A stretch of DNA of 64,000 nt, taken from NCBI GenBank assembly GCA_021772895.1, contig JAJFLC010000015.1, forward strand, positions 186,001-250,000, written 5' to 3'. The DNA is from Mariprofundaceae bacterium (GTDB lineage Bacteria > Pseudomonadota > Zetaproteobacteria > Mariprofundales > Mariprofundaceae). Below, in pieces: positions 8,151 through 15,706 of the stretch; positions within the stretch are counted from its first letter, which is position 1; the number at the start of each line of letters is the position of its first letter. Both the position numbers and the translations under genes were made by a program. The notes under the pieces were generated by a model, which made no database searches, was not told the DNA's origin, and saw nothing but the letters and a program-made list of their open reading frames with translations.

Positions 8151-9188
8151 TCATGCTGCGTCCCCATCTTTTTCCGGCGTGAGCAATACGTCAAAAGCAC
8201 TTCGCTTCATCACTGTCAGTTCACTGTGTGTGCCCTGCTCATCTCGGATATAAGAAACGCTAGAGATAAGTAGCGGTGTATGATCAAGTGGAGGTTCCAG
8301 ATTTGGGTCCGTAACAGACACAATGGTATTGGGCTGCCATAGACTCATCTCGTCAGGGCCCCATCCTGTAACGGTGTACACAACTGAACGGGCCCGCCCG
8401 GCGCGTACATTGCGTTCAAAATCAGCTGTCTTTTTCAGATCAGCACCATTTTCGGCAAGGATGGTAAGCGGACGATGCCGTTTTCCAAAGCTGGCATCTT
8501 CGCTGACATATTCACTCTGCGTAGGCCTCTTTCCGGAATCGGAATCGTTTTGTGGACCTTGATTTTTTACCGTGATCTTCGAATAGAGATCACGCATCGA
8601 ATCATTCGCACTACAAGTCAATACATTTTTCCCGAATACAATGCTGCCACCCGAAGGCTTATCACTCGCCTTGGTGATGATCAGGTTGCCCAGCGCATCG
8701 GAAACGAGTAACACGCCACAATCCGCAGCCAGCATGGATAAAACCTCAAAAACAGTTTGTCCCGGTGCAATATTACTTTTGCCAAACGGCTTGCCAACAT
8801 CAGTCTCAGCACGCACCTTGATGCCAAATGGCTTACATAGTTTGGTGGCGATTTCGAGCAGGTTGCTACCCTTAAGATCCGTTTCAATAGCCGAGCAATC
8901 CACCAGATCACCCGTGGCATCACGGCCACTGATCGTGATATCATGACTCTCCTTACCATAACTCACACTACGATCATCTACAGCCCCACCGATCACCTGT
9001 TCACCATCGATCAGCAATTGGCAGAGTGCCCCTTTTTTAATTGGTCGGGTAATGTTTTCGCCTGACCAATTATCGCTCACAGTTAACTCAAAAGAGCCGG
9101 AAATGGATTCGATAGAGCGTGTAATACGCATCGACGTCCAGCCACCGTAATCGATGTCGTCCACCTTGAGCTGAACCTCAGTCTGCAC
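8151..9188 (-). CDS. Baseplate hub protein, Mu gpP (gp44) family
   Basis: 345-residue hub protein of the Mu P / P2 gpD type (T4 gp27-like). It begins at a GTG (MQTEVQLKVDDIDYGGWTSMRITRSIES). Characteristic segments are FELTVSDNW, the GGAVDDRSVSYGKESHDITISGRDATGDLVDCSA block, TVFEVLSMLAADCGVLLVSDALGNL, and the C-terminal PLLISSVSYIRDEQGTHSELTVMKR. The hub joins the tail tube to the spike. The start overlaps the end of the N gene by 11 bp, as expected for a coupled tail operon. Confidence 0.92.
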   Translation of the reverse strand: MQTEVQLKVDDIDYGGWTSMRITRSIESISGSFELTVSDNWSGENITRPIKKGALCQLLIDGEQVIGGAVDDRSVSYGKESHDITISGRDATGDLVDCSAIETDLKGSNLLEIATKLCKPFGIKVRAETDVGKPFGKSNIAPGQTVFEVLSMLAADCGVLLVSDALGNLIITKASDKPSGGSIVFGKNVLTCSANDSMRDLYSKITVKNQGPQNDSDSGKRPTQSEYVSEDASFGKRHRPLTILAENGADLKKTADFERNVRAGRARSVVYTVTGWGPDEMSLWQPNTIVSVTDPNLEPPLDHTPLLISSVSYIRDEQGTHSELTVMKRSAFDVLLTPEKDGDAA

Positions 9189-10362
9189 GGATCACCTCCA
9201 GTGGTGAGCCGCCTGATACAAAGCCGGAATGACTTATATGATTTCGTGCGATGATCTCTACATCACGGTTCGCATCACCATAAATGCGGTGAGCCAGCAC
9301 CAGTGCGGGTAATGTGGTTTTGGGTGTAAATGAACTAAGCTGTGGTGACTTGGCAGCACGGCTGGTTAAATCTTTAATGACTGCTGTCCGCAAATCCACA
9401 AGCGCCAAATAAACATCATCACTGGCTGTTTCAAGCAAGTCTTCTATTTTCTCGGCCAGCGAATCTCTCAATTCAATGGCGGAGCGACTACTTGCCGGTG
9501 TTATCAATGCCGATACTCTGGATTGCTCGATCACCGCCAAACGTTGGATAAGATCAATGCTCGCTTGCTGATTTAACGCCTGTGCCTTACGGGCAACTGT
9601 CGTTAATGGTGGCAACTTCATAGCCGTTCCAAAATCTTCCAGCCGTTGCAGGGCTGACACCGGGTCAGCACTACTGTTTATCACGCTGGTTACGATGCCT
9701 GCCATACCATCGCCAAGATCCGAGGCTGTCTGAAGCAGCGTATTTAACGATGTCTGAAATGCTGCTAAACCACGATTAAAATCTGTGATTTCTAATAAAA
9801 TGCCCGGCACGGATGCCATCGCGGCATGAATGCTATCAAGCGCACCATCTATCACTGCTGAGGCTTCATGAGCCACCCAACCGGGCAGTCCTGACACATT
9901 AAATTTATTGGCAAAGTCTGCGACTATAGATGCTACAGTCAGATCGGCTTTGCTAATAACAACTGCAGATGTATCCACCTTCGCCGATGGGAACTGTTGT
10001 TTACCGGCCTCAGTGAAGGTAACTGAAAAAGTTGCCTTACCACCTTCACTGGTGGTTTCACTCAGGCTATAGGTTTCGACCTGCACCTGCAGACGGCCAA
10101 GCCATGGATGTACCAGCTCTCCAGGACCAACCTGTTCCAGTGCATTAAGCATGGCATCTCGACCGACCATGTAGTCAGCCCCGATGATGTGAAGCTCCAA
10201 CGTATGCGTGCGTGCCTTACGACCCAAATCCTCCGGCCACGGATGATTCCGGCCAGGGTATTCATGCCGGGTTACGCGGCGGCCACCTTCCGTACTCTGA
10301 GATTTCGCCCGAAATGAGACATTTCGAAATTTCCCTTCCTGCATCTGATCACGCCACGACAT
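9178..10362 (-). CDS. Tail/DNA circularisation protein, Mu gpN (gp43) family
   Basis: 394 residues. The N-terminal 120 (SWRDQMQEGKFRNVSFRAKSQS, RRVTRHEYPGRNHPWPEDLGRKARTHTLE, then EQVGPGELVHPWLGRLQV) are the Pfam 'DNA circularisation protein N-terminus' domain of Mu gpN, a distal-tail or baseplate hub component. The remainder is helical and rich in Ala and Leu, with a C-terminal segment (LPALVLAHRIYGDANRDVEIIARNHISHSGFV) shared by Mu-like N proteins. The 'circularisation' name is historical; a structural tail role is more likely. It begins one base after the tape-measure stop codon. Confidence 0.9.
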   Translation of the reverse strand: MSWRDQMQEGKFRNVSFRAKSQSTEGGRRVTRHEYPGRNHPWPEDLGRKARTHTLELHIIGADYMVGRDAMLNALEQVGPGELVHPWLGRLQVQVETYSLSETTSEGGKATFSVTFTEAGKQQFPSAKVDTSAVVISKADLTVASIVADFANKFNVSGLPGWVAHEASAVIDGALDSIHAAMASVPGILLEITDFNRGLAAFQTSLNTLLQTASDLGDGMAGIVTSVINSSADPVSALQRLEDFGTAMKLPPLTTVARKAQALNQQASIDLIQRLAVIEQSRVSALITPASSRSAIELRDSLAEKIEDLLETASDDVYLALVDLRTAVIKDLTSRAAKSPQLSSFTPKTTLPALVLAHRIYGDANRDVEIIARNHISHSGFVSGGSPLEVIRAD

Positions 10363-11493
10363 TTAACTCCCCCTCCCCACTGACGTATTACCAGTGTCGA
10401 TGCTGGTTTCACCGGCCTGGTCAGTACTCTTTATGGACTTCACTCGGGCAAGCCCGTTTTGGTCAAGCGTCATCTTCACATCAACTTTCGGGTGTGTTAC
10501 ATCGTATATCCATGAACCGATCTTCCCGCCAATAAAAGCTTTTTCAAAAGCCGAACCGAGCTCATAGGCTGTCAAACCTACATTGGCCACGGCACCAATC
10601 GGAGTTACAGCTGCAACCTTTAACGCTGCCTTGGTTAGCGTAGCAGCACCGGCCTGTTTTATTACTCGAGCACCGTTCTTTTTGACGACGTCCAGAACAA
10701 CAGGTCCTATCTTCTTTATAAAAGCGAACGCTTCTCCGAACCTGCCGACTTTACCGGATCCTGTAATTTTGGGTCTGGTATAGCTTCTTATTCTGGGCTT
10801 GGTAGAGCTTCTTATTTTGGACCTTCTAATTTTTTTATCTTTTCTCTTTTTGGAATTTTGGTCGCCTTGACCATAGAACCCACCATCTGTGGATTGAGAG
10901 GAATCAGAAGGAAAATAAGAAAATAGTTCCTGAACCTTTTTATAACTGTTTTGCAAAGATGTGAACATGCCTTTGCCACTTTTATAAGCATCATTTAAGG
11001 CTACAAACACGCCTTTGCCGCTCTTATAAGCCTTGTCTATGGTTGCGAAAACGCCTTTACCACTTTTATAAGCTTTATCCAAAGAAGTAAGTACGCCTTT
11101 GACCTTTTTATAAACCGGAGATACAGGCGCACCTTTGCTTCTGCTACCTTGATACATTTTATCCAGAGCCATGAGTACGCGTTTGCCACTTTGATAAGCT
11201 TTATCCACATTGGAGAGCTCTTTTTTACCGCGATTATAAGTTTTATCCAGTTCAGAGAGTGCCGTTTTACCTCTTTGATAAGCTTTATCCACATTGGAGA
11301 GTACCGCTTTACCTCTTTGATACATTTGATTGCCCGGCTGAGCTCTGGAGGAAGCCCTGCTGCGATTCTGTATATTCCGTATCTTCAAAGCATTACGGTC
11401 ATACGTTTTACCCATGCTGTTGACAGCACGTGAATAACGCAGAGCCTTCTGTTCAAGGTTGCCGATCAGATTGATAACAGTAGCTATTTTCAT
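10363..11493 (-). CDS. Probable short tail tape measure protein with 14-residue repeats
   Basis: 376 residues in the exact position of the tape measure gene (chaperone, tape measure, N). Residues 58 to about 190 are nine in-register 14-residue repeats of the form Y-x-x-G-K-x-x-L-x-x-(V/L)-D-K-A, plus a partial tenth. This is two heptads per unit, consistent with a helical rod. A basic linker (KKRKDKKIRRSKIRSSTKPRIRS) follows, then a hydrophobic Ala-rich part (VVLDVVKKNGARVIKQAGAATL) and a C-terminus (GGKIGSWIYDVTHP, then NGLARVKSI) like those of Mu-type tape measures. It is well below the usual size. No other gene here could be the tape measure. The ATG overlaps the stop of the frameshift extension (ATGA). 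Confidence 0.7.
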   Translation of the reverse strand: MKIATVINLIGNLEQKALRYSRAVNSMGKTYDRNALKIRNIQNRSRASSRAQPGNQMYQRGKAVLSNVDKAYQRGKTALSELDKTYNRGKKELSNVDKAYQSGKRVLMALDKMYQGSRSKGAPVSPVYKKVKGVLTSLDKAYKSGKGVFATIDKAYKSGKGVFVALNDAYKSGKGMFTSLQNSYKKVQELFSYFPSDSSQSTDGGFYGQGDQNSKKRKDKKIRRSKIRSSTKPRIRSYTRPKITGSGKVGRFGEAFAFIKKIGPVVLDVVKKNGARVIKQAGAATLTKAALKVAAVTPIGAVANVGLTAYELGSAFEKAFIGGKIGSWIYDVTHPKVDVKMTLDQNGLARVKSIKSTDQAGETSIDTGNTSVGRGS

Positions 11494-11627
11494 GCATCCG
11501 ACTCCTTGATAACAAGCTTAAGAAGCCTGCTCAGTCGCAGGCTTTCAACTTCATACCTCGACCAGTGTAATATGGTCGAAATGTTGGGTACAAAACGGTC
11601 AATCAACGCCCGCGATAGCGGGATCAT
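11490..11627 (-). CDS. Frameshift extension of the tail assembly chaperone (too short for the ORF track)
   Basis: A 45-codon reading frame (begins MIPLSRALIDRF, ends LVIKESDA) that overlaps the end of the chaperone gene in the -2 (+1) frame. It is open without interruption from the GGGGGCGA site at 11629-11636 to a TGA that overlaps the ATG of the tape measure gene. No ribosome site precedes its ATG. The likely product is a fusion of 113 chaperone codons with 46 extension residues, about 159 aa, made by programmed -2 frameshifting as known for phage Mu. Such G/GT-type fusions bind the tape measure during tail assembly. The content (W, R, L-rich helix HWSRYEVESLRLSRLL) looks like real protein. 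Confidence 0.75.
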   Translation of the reverse strand: MIPLSRALIDRFVPNISTILHWSRYEVESLRLSRLLKLVIKESDA

Positions 11628-11967
11628 CTCGCCCCCGGTTGCTGATATCCTCTGCAATGGCATCATCCAGCAACTCAGCTTTCTCCTGTAGAAGAATCAG
11701 GTCATCTTTTGAAAGTTTGCCAATCATCGAGGTAGAGAGCGGGCCGGGGATATCACCGATTTTCTCGATCTGTCGCCCAAGCAGTTCCGTGCCCATCCGG
11801 GCAGGGCTTTGCACCAGTATCGGCCCATCATCTGTCTGAACCATTTTTTCAGAAGCCTCAGCGGCCTCGATAATATCCGCAGCTGTAAGATCGCGAAGAA
11901 CAGCCAGAGTTTGCGGCTTTTCATCAAGCAACAGACCCTTCTGTAATGTGACTTCAACCCGAGCCAT
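11599..11967 (-). CDS. Tail assembly chaperone, Mu gp41 family
   Basis: 122 residues, resembling the Mu/FluMu gp41 family of tail assembly chaperones. It begins MARVEVTLQKGLLLDEK, has the central LRDLTAADIIEA-x-EASE motif and ends with AEDISNRGR, just before which most of the family's similarity stops. It lies between the tube gene and the tape measure gene, where tail chaperones occur. The last codons after NRGR (DDPAIAGVD) follow the slip site and are used only by ribosomes that do not shift. The ATG overlaps the tube-gene stop by one base. Confidence 0.9.
   Translation of the reverse strand: MARVEVTLQKGLLLDEKPQTLAVLRDLTAADIIEAAEASEKMVQTDDGPILVQSPARMGTELLGRQIEKIGDIPGPLSTSMIGKLSKDDLILLQEKAELLDDAIAEDISNRGRDDPAIAGVD
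11629..11636 (-). promoter_or_regulatory. Programmed frameshift slip site GGGGGCGA
   Basis: On the coding strand the chaperone gene reads CGG GGG CGA near its end, giving GGGGGCGA. As I recall it, this octamer is the -2 slip site described for the phage Mu tail chaperone gene. A -2 slip re-pairs the tRNAs on GGG GGC and continues with GAG ATG into the 46-residue extension. Zero-frame reading ends 12 codons later. Confidence 0.8.
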
Positions 11968-12332
11968 CAGGCTTTCACCTCATCACAGCTAATGCCGACA
12001 AACTTCGCTTTTACTTCACCGCCTGAGAGTGTCACGGTATCAACACACCAGGCATTACGTAGCACCCAGTGCCCGCCTGTATCGGTCTCAAAACTGACAT
12101 CTTCACTCTCAATGGCTGCAACCGCCTTCAGGCTGATACCGCTCTTGTGCGTCAGCGTGGCGTCAATCGATGGAGCTGCAGGCTCCGAGGTGAAGCCTGC
12201 AACACCTTGATCATCAATGACCTCAGCGCGCTTAACCCCACCAAAATCGAGGGTGGCCCCCGCTTTGGATCGAAGCACACCCAATGAAGCGGTGGAGATG
12301 GTGATTTTTCCTGTTACCTGATTAGCATTCAT
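11967..12332 (-). CDS. Tail tube protein, Mu gpM family
   Basis: 121-residue tube subunit. It begins MNANQVTGKITISTASLGVLRSKAGATLDFGG and is mostly beta strand, with the KRAEVIDDQGVAGFTSEPAAPSIDATLTHK region typical of Mu gpM and its relatives. It ends VTLSGGEVKAKFVGISCDEV. Tube subunits stack as hexamers inside the sheath. The gene directly follows the sheath gene with a 12-bp gap and a GGAGAT ribosome site. Length and position agree with the family. Confidence 0.9.
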   Translation of the reverse strand: MNANQVTGKITISTASLGVLRSKAGATLDFGGVKRAEVIDDQGVAGFTSEPAAPSIDATLTHKSGISLKAVAAIESEDVSFETDTGGHWVLRNAWCVDTVTLSGGEVKAKFVGISCDEVKA

Positions 12333-12344
12333 AACTTAATCTCC

Positions 12345-13805
12345 TTAAACTTTAAACTGGACCAGGTTTGCGAAGACACGCAGCTGGTTCACAAGATTTG
12401 GTTGATCAACAACATTGATGCGATTTGGATTGGTCGGATCAATTTCAACAAACAGCGATGCTGCATAACCCTCGAAATCCTCCATCAGACCCTGATCAAC
12501 TTCGCGCTGATAAACCGCCCGCATCGTTGACTCAATATCCTTCGGCCGAGCAAGAGCCTGACCCGGTGACAATGGCTGGCTATCCATCGCCAGCTTATGA
12601 CGTGGATAACGTAGACCAATTTCTGAACGCAGGTTGTAGCGATGTACTTCCAGCGTCTCAGGTGTGTTCACATAGAGATAAGCCACATCATCCACACCGG
12701 CATCATTGACCTGATACTGCGTGATAGCCGCTTCAATACGGCAGGCTCCATCAGGGCTAACCGTAAAGGTTGAGATGCCATCGAACAGCGCCAGGTTGCG
12801 CTCCGTATCACTCCAGCGATCTGCAACCGATGGTGCCAGCATGCCTGTCAGTTCAAGTGTCTGAAGGGGGCGCGCCGGGTCAATGGCCAGTGCCTGTGAA
12901 GCACGAGCGCAGTAGATGGCAGCAGCGATACATGGTTGGGTTGGGCTGTTCTGAACGCCCAACATTGATACATGTGCAGAGTTCCGGGCAGATCCAAAAG
13001 TAACACTTGCAGCATGCGTAGCTTTATAAGCAGAAAATGCTCGTCCGCCCATCTGTTGCATAGCGCCATAGCGCGCATCAAGCTCGGTTTCCAAAACGAC
13101 CAAATTAGTCAAGTCAGTATAAGGCATGGCGACCCAACGGAACCATTCAGTGCTAATAGCTGCCAGAGCGCTGGCGATATCCGGATTGGATGTGCCACCG
13201 GACATGGCGGTGATGACAATACCAACACCGGCAGGGGTCTGTTCGCCGTAATAGTTCAAACGCAGATCGATATCGTTGCCACACGCGCCTTTATGGCGTG
13301 CGGTTGTGGTGACCGTGCCAAGCACGTTGGCAGCAGTTACAGGTAAACGGGTGTCAGCGTTGATGGCTGCTGCAATAGCATCGCCGATCACGGTGGCAGA
13401 ATCGCCGGAAGCCACAGCGGCCTGCACACGTTTGCCACCGACATAAATATTCAATGTGCCTGTCTTTGTGGCAGGACCAGTGATAGCAAGCGTACCAGAA
13501 GCAAAAGCTCCGGCAACGTTATCATCTAATGCAATGGCCCAGGTCTCAGTCCATGGATCAATCTCCATCACATGCGAAGACATTTCAGAAAGCATGGATC
13601 CGCGGCCAAAATAGGTCTCAGCCAAAGCTGAAGATGTGATACGGGTCGGGACGTTTGCAGCGACAGTGCCGGCTGCCAGACGTTGACCAATAATAAGTCG
13701 TTTGAAGCTGGCCTGAGCCAGACCTGCCAGTGATGCATCAAACTCAATATATGCACCGGGAATTCGAAGATTCGCCGGGATTTGTGTAAATGCGATGCCT
13801 GTCAT
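12345..13805 (-). CDS. Contractile tail sheath protein, Mu gpL family
   Basis: 486 residues, the main contractile protein. It begins MTGIAFTQIPANLRIPGAYIEFDASLAG, typical of Mu gpL. Other family features are the LIIGQRLAAGTVAANVPTRITS block, EMSSHVMEIDPWTETWAIALDD, a variable beta insertion near residues 110-220, SVADRWSDTERNLALFDGIST, and the C-terminal domain (AYLYVNTPETLEVHRYNLRSEIGLRYPRHKL) that makes subunit contacts. Its presence shows that the tail is of the myovirus, contractile type. The ATG overlaps the gp38 stop (ATGA). Confidence 0.95.
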   Translation of the reverse strand: MTGIAFTQIPANLRIPGAYIEFDASLAGLAQASFKRLIIGQRLAAGTVAANVPTRITSSALAETYFGRGSMLSEMSSHVMEIDPWTETWAIALDDNVAGAFASGTLAITGPATKTGTLNIYVGGKRVQAAVASGDSATVIGDAIAAAINADTRLPVTAANVLGTVTTTARHKGACGNDIDLRLNYYGEQTPAGVGIVITAMSGGTSNPDIASALAAISTEWFRWVAMPYTDLTNLVVLETELDARYGAMQQMGGRAFSAYKATHAASVTFGSARNSAHVSMLGVQNSPTQPCIAAAIYCARASQALAIDPARPLQTLELTGMLAPSVADRWSDTERNLALFDGISTFTVSPDGACRIEAAITQYQVNDAGVDDVAYLYVNTPETLEVHRYNLRSEIGLRYPRHKLAMDSQPLSPGQALARPKDIESTMRAVYQREVDQGLMEDFEGYAASLFVEIDPTNPNRINVVDQPNLVNQLRVFANLVQFKV

Positions 13806-14041
13806 AGGACACCTCCTTCCGTTTTATTTTTTGATGTTTTAGATTTTGGCTTTTTAGCTTTTGATTGTTTAACGGTGGCAGATTTACGGACAGAAACTTC
13901 CACAACATCCCTGTCTGCCAGACGCCGTATCCAGTAAGGGCTGCGCGGCTTCTCTTCACCCTTAGCTGCCAAGGCCTTACGGGTAAGTGGATCACGAACC
14001 GTGACCAATGGGTCTACAGGTTTGATCTTTATGCTGTTCAT
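13802..14041 (-). CDS. Small Mu gp38-like protein (DUF2635)
   Basis: 79 residues with the start placed at MNSIKIKPVDPLVTVRDP, 6 bases after a GGAGG site. The track starts 14 codons upstream without a ribosome site. The N-terminal KPxxxxxVRDPxT and GEEKPRSPYWIRRLADRDV match the DUF2635 family (Mu gp38). The C-terminal 25 residues are almost all Lys, Ser and Thr (KQSKAKKPKSKTSKNK), an uncommon basic tail. These proteins always lie between gp37 and the sheath gene; their role is unknown. Confidence 0.85.
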   Translation of the reverse strand: MNSIKIKPVDPLVTVRDPLTRKALAAKGEEKPRSPYWIRRLADRDVVEVSVRKSATVKQSKAKKPKSKTSKNKTEGGVL

Positions 14042-14108
14042 TTTGTACCTCCGTGTACTCCACCAGGTTGGGTGGAGAAACATCTAATGTCCCTGGCCTT
14101 ATTCATTG

Positions 14109-14636
14109 TCATAGCGGCAAGGTCTCTTCTGTAACCAGTTCGGCTTCGGCATCTGCATCCAGCTGCGAATCGGCATGGAAAGTAATGAAACTATTTACAG
14201 GGGCAGGCGCTTCACTTTCCATCGTTGAATACGTTACTTCATAAGTTAAGGTGGCATCGCCATGTGGCGGAACACTGATTAAATCAACACTTAAAGATGT
14301 ATCCGTCAAAACAAGATCACTGACAAGGCCACCCAGATCTACAGACTTGTCCATCGCGATTTCAACCTCTGTAGCTATTTGATCTAACGTATCTTCCAAT
14401 AAGGATGTCACTGGGGCACGGCCGCGAATCTCCAGTGTCAATTTACGCCGTTGATCACGCGGGTGCTGTTCTGACTCGTAGCCAACCCGTTCATGGCGCG
14501 TATAGATCAGCAAACAGGGCAAAAATGCCGGGTCCACATCATAAACCTGACCCGGAAAAACATTAGCGCCGGTTGTGACCAGCCCTGTTAACTGTGCAAC
14601 AGCTGCATCACGGATCTGTTTACGTGCGTGTGCCAC
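14109..14636 (-). CDS. Mu gp37-like tail terminator/completion protein
   Basis: 175 residues starting at GTG (MAHARKQIRDAAVAQLTGL). The pattern RxQIRDAAVAxLxGLxTTGxxVF with LPCLLIYTRHE and RRKLTLEIRGRAP is characteristic of the Mu gp37 (DUF1834-like) family. Position just before gp38 and the sheath gene suggests a role at the head-proximal end of the tail (tail terminator or neck). It is notable here because no head gene accompanies it. The strand and spacing suggest that it is among the first genes of the tail operon. Confidence 0.75.
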   Translation of the reverse strand: MAHARKQIRDAAVAQLTGLVTTGANVFPGQVYDVDPAFLPCLLIYTRHERVGYESEQHPRDQRRKLTLEIRGRAPVTSLLEDTLDQIATEVEIAMDKSVDLGGLVSDLVLTDTSLSVDLISVPPHGDATLTYEVTYSTMESEAPAPVNSFITFHADSQLDADAEAELVTEETLPL

Positions 14637-14661
14637 TAAACTTCCTCAAAAACCACAGTAA

Positions 14662-14784
14662 TCATTTCTGTACTCTGAAATATTCAGAATCAAAAACAGC
14701 TTTGATCAGCGAATCATTCATGGTGATTTTTTCACCTTTGACAGTAAGCATGTCCAGCCTGTCCGCATCAAATTCAAATGCCAT
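14662..14784 (-). CDS. Small 40-residue ORF at the head of the tail operon
   Basis: Encodes MAFEFDADRLDMLTV and so on, ending SEYFRVQK; too short for the ORF track. A very strong ribosome site (AGAGAGGAGAG) lies 3-8 bases before the ATG, which is the main evidence that it is translated. It is acidic and without recognised domain. It lies 25 bp before gp37 in the same direction, so it is probably co-transcribed with the tail. In Mu the equivalent place holds small head-tail proteins (gp35, gp36), but I see no convincing similarity. Confidence 0.55.
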   Translation of the reverse strand: MAFEFDADRLDMLTVKGEKITMNDSLIKAVFDSEYFRVQK

Positions 14785-14799
14785 TTTCTCTCCTCTCTT

Positions 14800-14952
14800 T
14801 CAAAACCGGCTCTTGTTCGTAAAAACAGCAAGGCGGTTTATATTTTTAAGAGCGACCAACTTTCGAGGTGACAAAAGAGGGCCGCTCAACTTTTTTCCAG
14901 TCTGCTTTTCAGGCTCAGCAACATAGTGCTGAAGCGCCGTGGCACGCATCAT
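14800..14952 (-). CDS. Possible 50-residue ORF, unknown
   Basis: Open frame beginning MMRATALQHYVAEPEKQTG and ending VFTNKSRF, ending 16 bp before the next small gene. Composition is plausible for a basic protein, but no ribosome site precedes either ATG, and the possible late promoter at 14837-14842 lies inside it. I list it because the stretch otherwise contains nothing. Weak. Confidence 0.25.
   Translation of the reverse strand: MMRATALQHYVAEPEKQTGKKLSGPLLSPRKLVALKNINRLAVFTNKSRF
14837..14842 (-). promoter_or_regulatory. Possible activator-dependent late promoter of the tail operon
   Basis: The minus strand reads AAATATAAACC here, with a TATAAA -10-like hexamer. At the expected -35 position there is no consensus match. 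A good -10 with a poor -35 is what Mor/C-activated Mu promoters look like, and a Mor-like gene lies just upstream. It lies about 50 bp before the small gene at 14784. Inference only. Confidence 0.3.
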
Positions 14953-14959
14953 GACGGAC

Positions 14960-14989
14960 AAAAAAGGAAACGATTAAGACAAGCGTTTC
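14960..14989 (-). terminator. Terminator after the Mor-like gene
   Basis: On the minus strand GAAACG, an 11-base loop and CGTTTC are followed by CTTTTTT. The hairpin starts at the very end of the Mor-like gene. It separates the primase/regulator transcript from the tail operon. T-rich sequence on the other side may allow it to work in both directions. Confidence 0.6.
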
Positions 14990-15305
14990 ACTTTTTATTT
15001 GATTGAATTTTCTTCGCCTCTTCGGCTTTTTGTTGAATAATCTGACGAATGCGACGTGAGCTTAACTTGTAACGTCTGGACAACAGCGCAAGACGCTCAC
15101 CTTTCAAATAATCTCGATAAATCATGCCATCTCTTGCCAGCATTTTATCACGATCAAATTGTGTTTTGCTTATATACGGGCGATCACCACCCCAATCACG
15201 ACGAACCCCAGCCTCAATCAAACGCAGTGTGGTGTGATCAATTTCAGGATGTACATCCTTTATCCGTTTAAGAATATCACAGATCAAATCATCTTTTTCA
15301 CTCAC
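14988..15305 (-). CDS. Mor/C-family transcription activator
   Basis: 105 residues from a GTG at 15305, chosen because GGAGG lies 5 bases upstream; the track starts earlier at a TTG. Residues 30 to the end match the Mor transcription activator family of Mu: RLIEAGVRRDWGGDRPYISK, RDGMIYRDYLKGERLALLSRRYKLSSRRIRQII, the last part being the helix-turn-helix. In Mu, Mor activates middle and C activates late genes. Position just before the tail operon makes it the likely switch for tail expression (inference). The start overlaps the previous stop as GTGA, so it is coupled to 15302-15514. Confidence 0.85.
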   Translation of the reverse strand: MSEKDDLICDILKRIKDVHPEIDHTTLRLIEAGVRRDWGGDRPYISKTQFDRDKMLARDGMIYRDYLKGERLALLSRRYKLSSRRIRQIIQQKAEEAKKIQSNKK

Positions 15306-15514
15306 GATCCCCTCCAAACCAGTACCCATTGACCACAAATCACACAGGATTTAGCCCAACCAATCTGTCGGGCAAACTCTGTTGGTAACTCTTTACCCAT
15401 AATCGCAACGTCTTTGCTCATAGCGAAGTCCGTTTGCCTCATTTGTCGGTTCTTTGCTGCATAAAGTTTTTTTAAGACTGTTGCTATCAAAGGTGTTTGC
15501 TCTGTTTTCTTCAT
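15302..15514 (-). CDS. Small basic protein between primase and activator
   Basis: 70 residues from the ATG at 15514 (MKKTEQTPLIATVLKKLYAAKNRQMRQ, with CVICGQW near the end). The frame is open further up to an ATG directly after the primase stop (TAAATG), which would add 64 residues containing a hydrophobic stretch. That part looks like untranslated sequence, so I favour the short form. The end overlaps the GTG of the Mor-like gene. Function unknown; the CxxC pair could bind metal. Confidence 0.45.
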   Translation of the reverse strand: MKKTEQTPLIATVLKKLYAAKNRQMRQTDFAMSKDVAIMGKELPTEFARQIGWAKSCVICGQWVLVWRGS

Positions 15515-15706
15515 TTTCTTATGGTTTCTATATATGCACGAATAAAAACAAGCCTTATCAATGTCGCTTCGCTCTCGCACATGTCTATGAAGAATAGGGC
15601 AAATGAAGAAAATGGAGGAAATGAAAAGCAACATAACGATTTTCAGCATCCGAAATGGAGCATACGATGAAGCCAATGAAGCAAACAAATAGACTGATTT
15701 TATCAT

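Noticed and set aside
10924-11322. 42-bp repeats as a CRISPR array
   Set aside because: They are contiguous, without spacers, and in frame with a protein-coding repeat.
14594-14926. Plus-strand ORF of 110 aa in the element
   Set aside because: It is antisense to gp37 and the small ORFs, with no ribosome site.
15515-15706. Upstream extension of the small ORF to the ATG after the primase stop
   Set aside because: Composition (CFYSCIYRNHKK) looks non-coding and no ribosome site is present; the internal ATG gives a more plausible protein.
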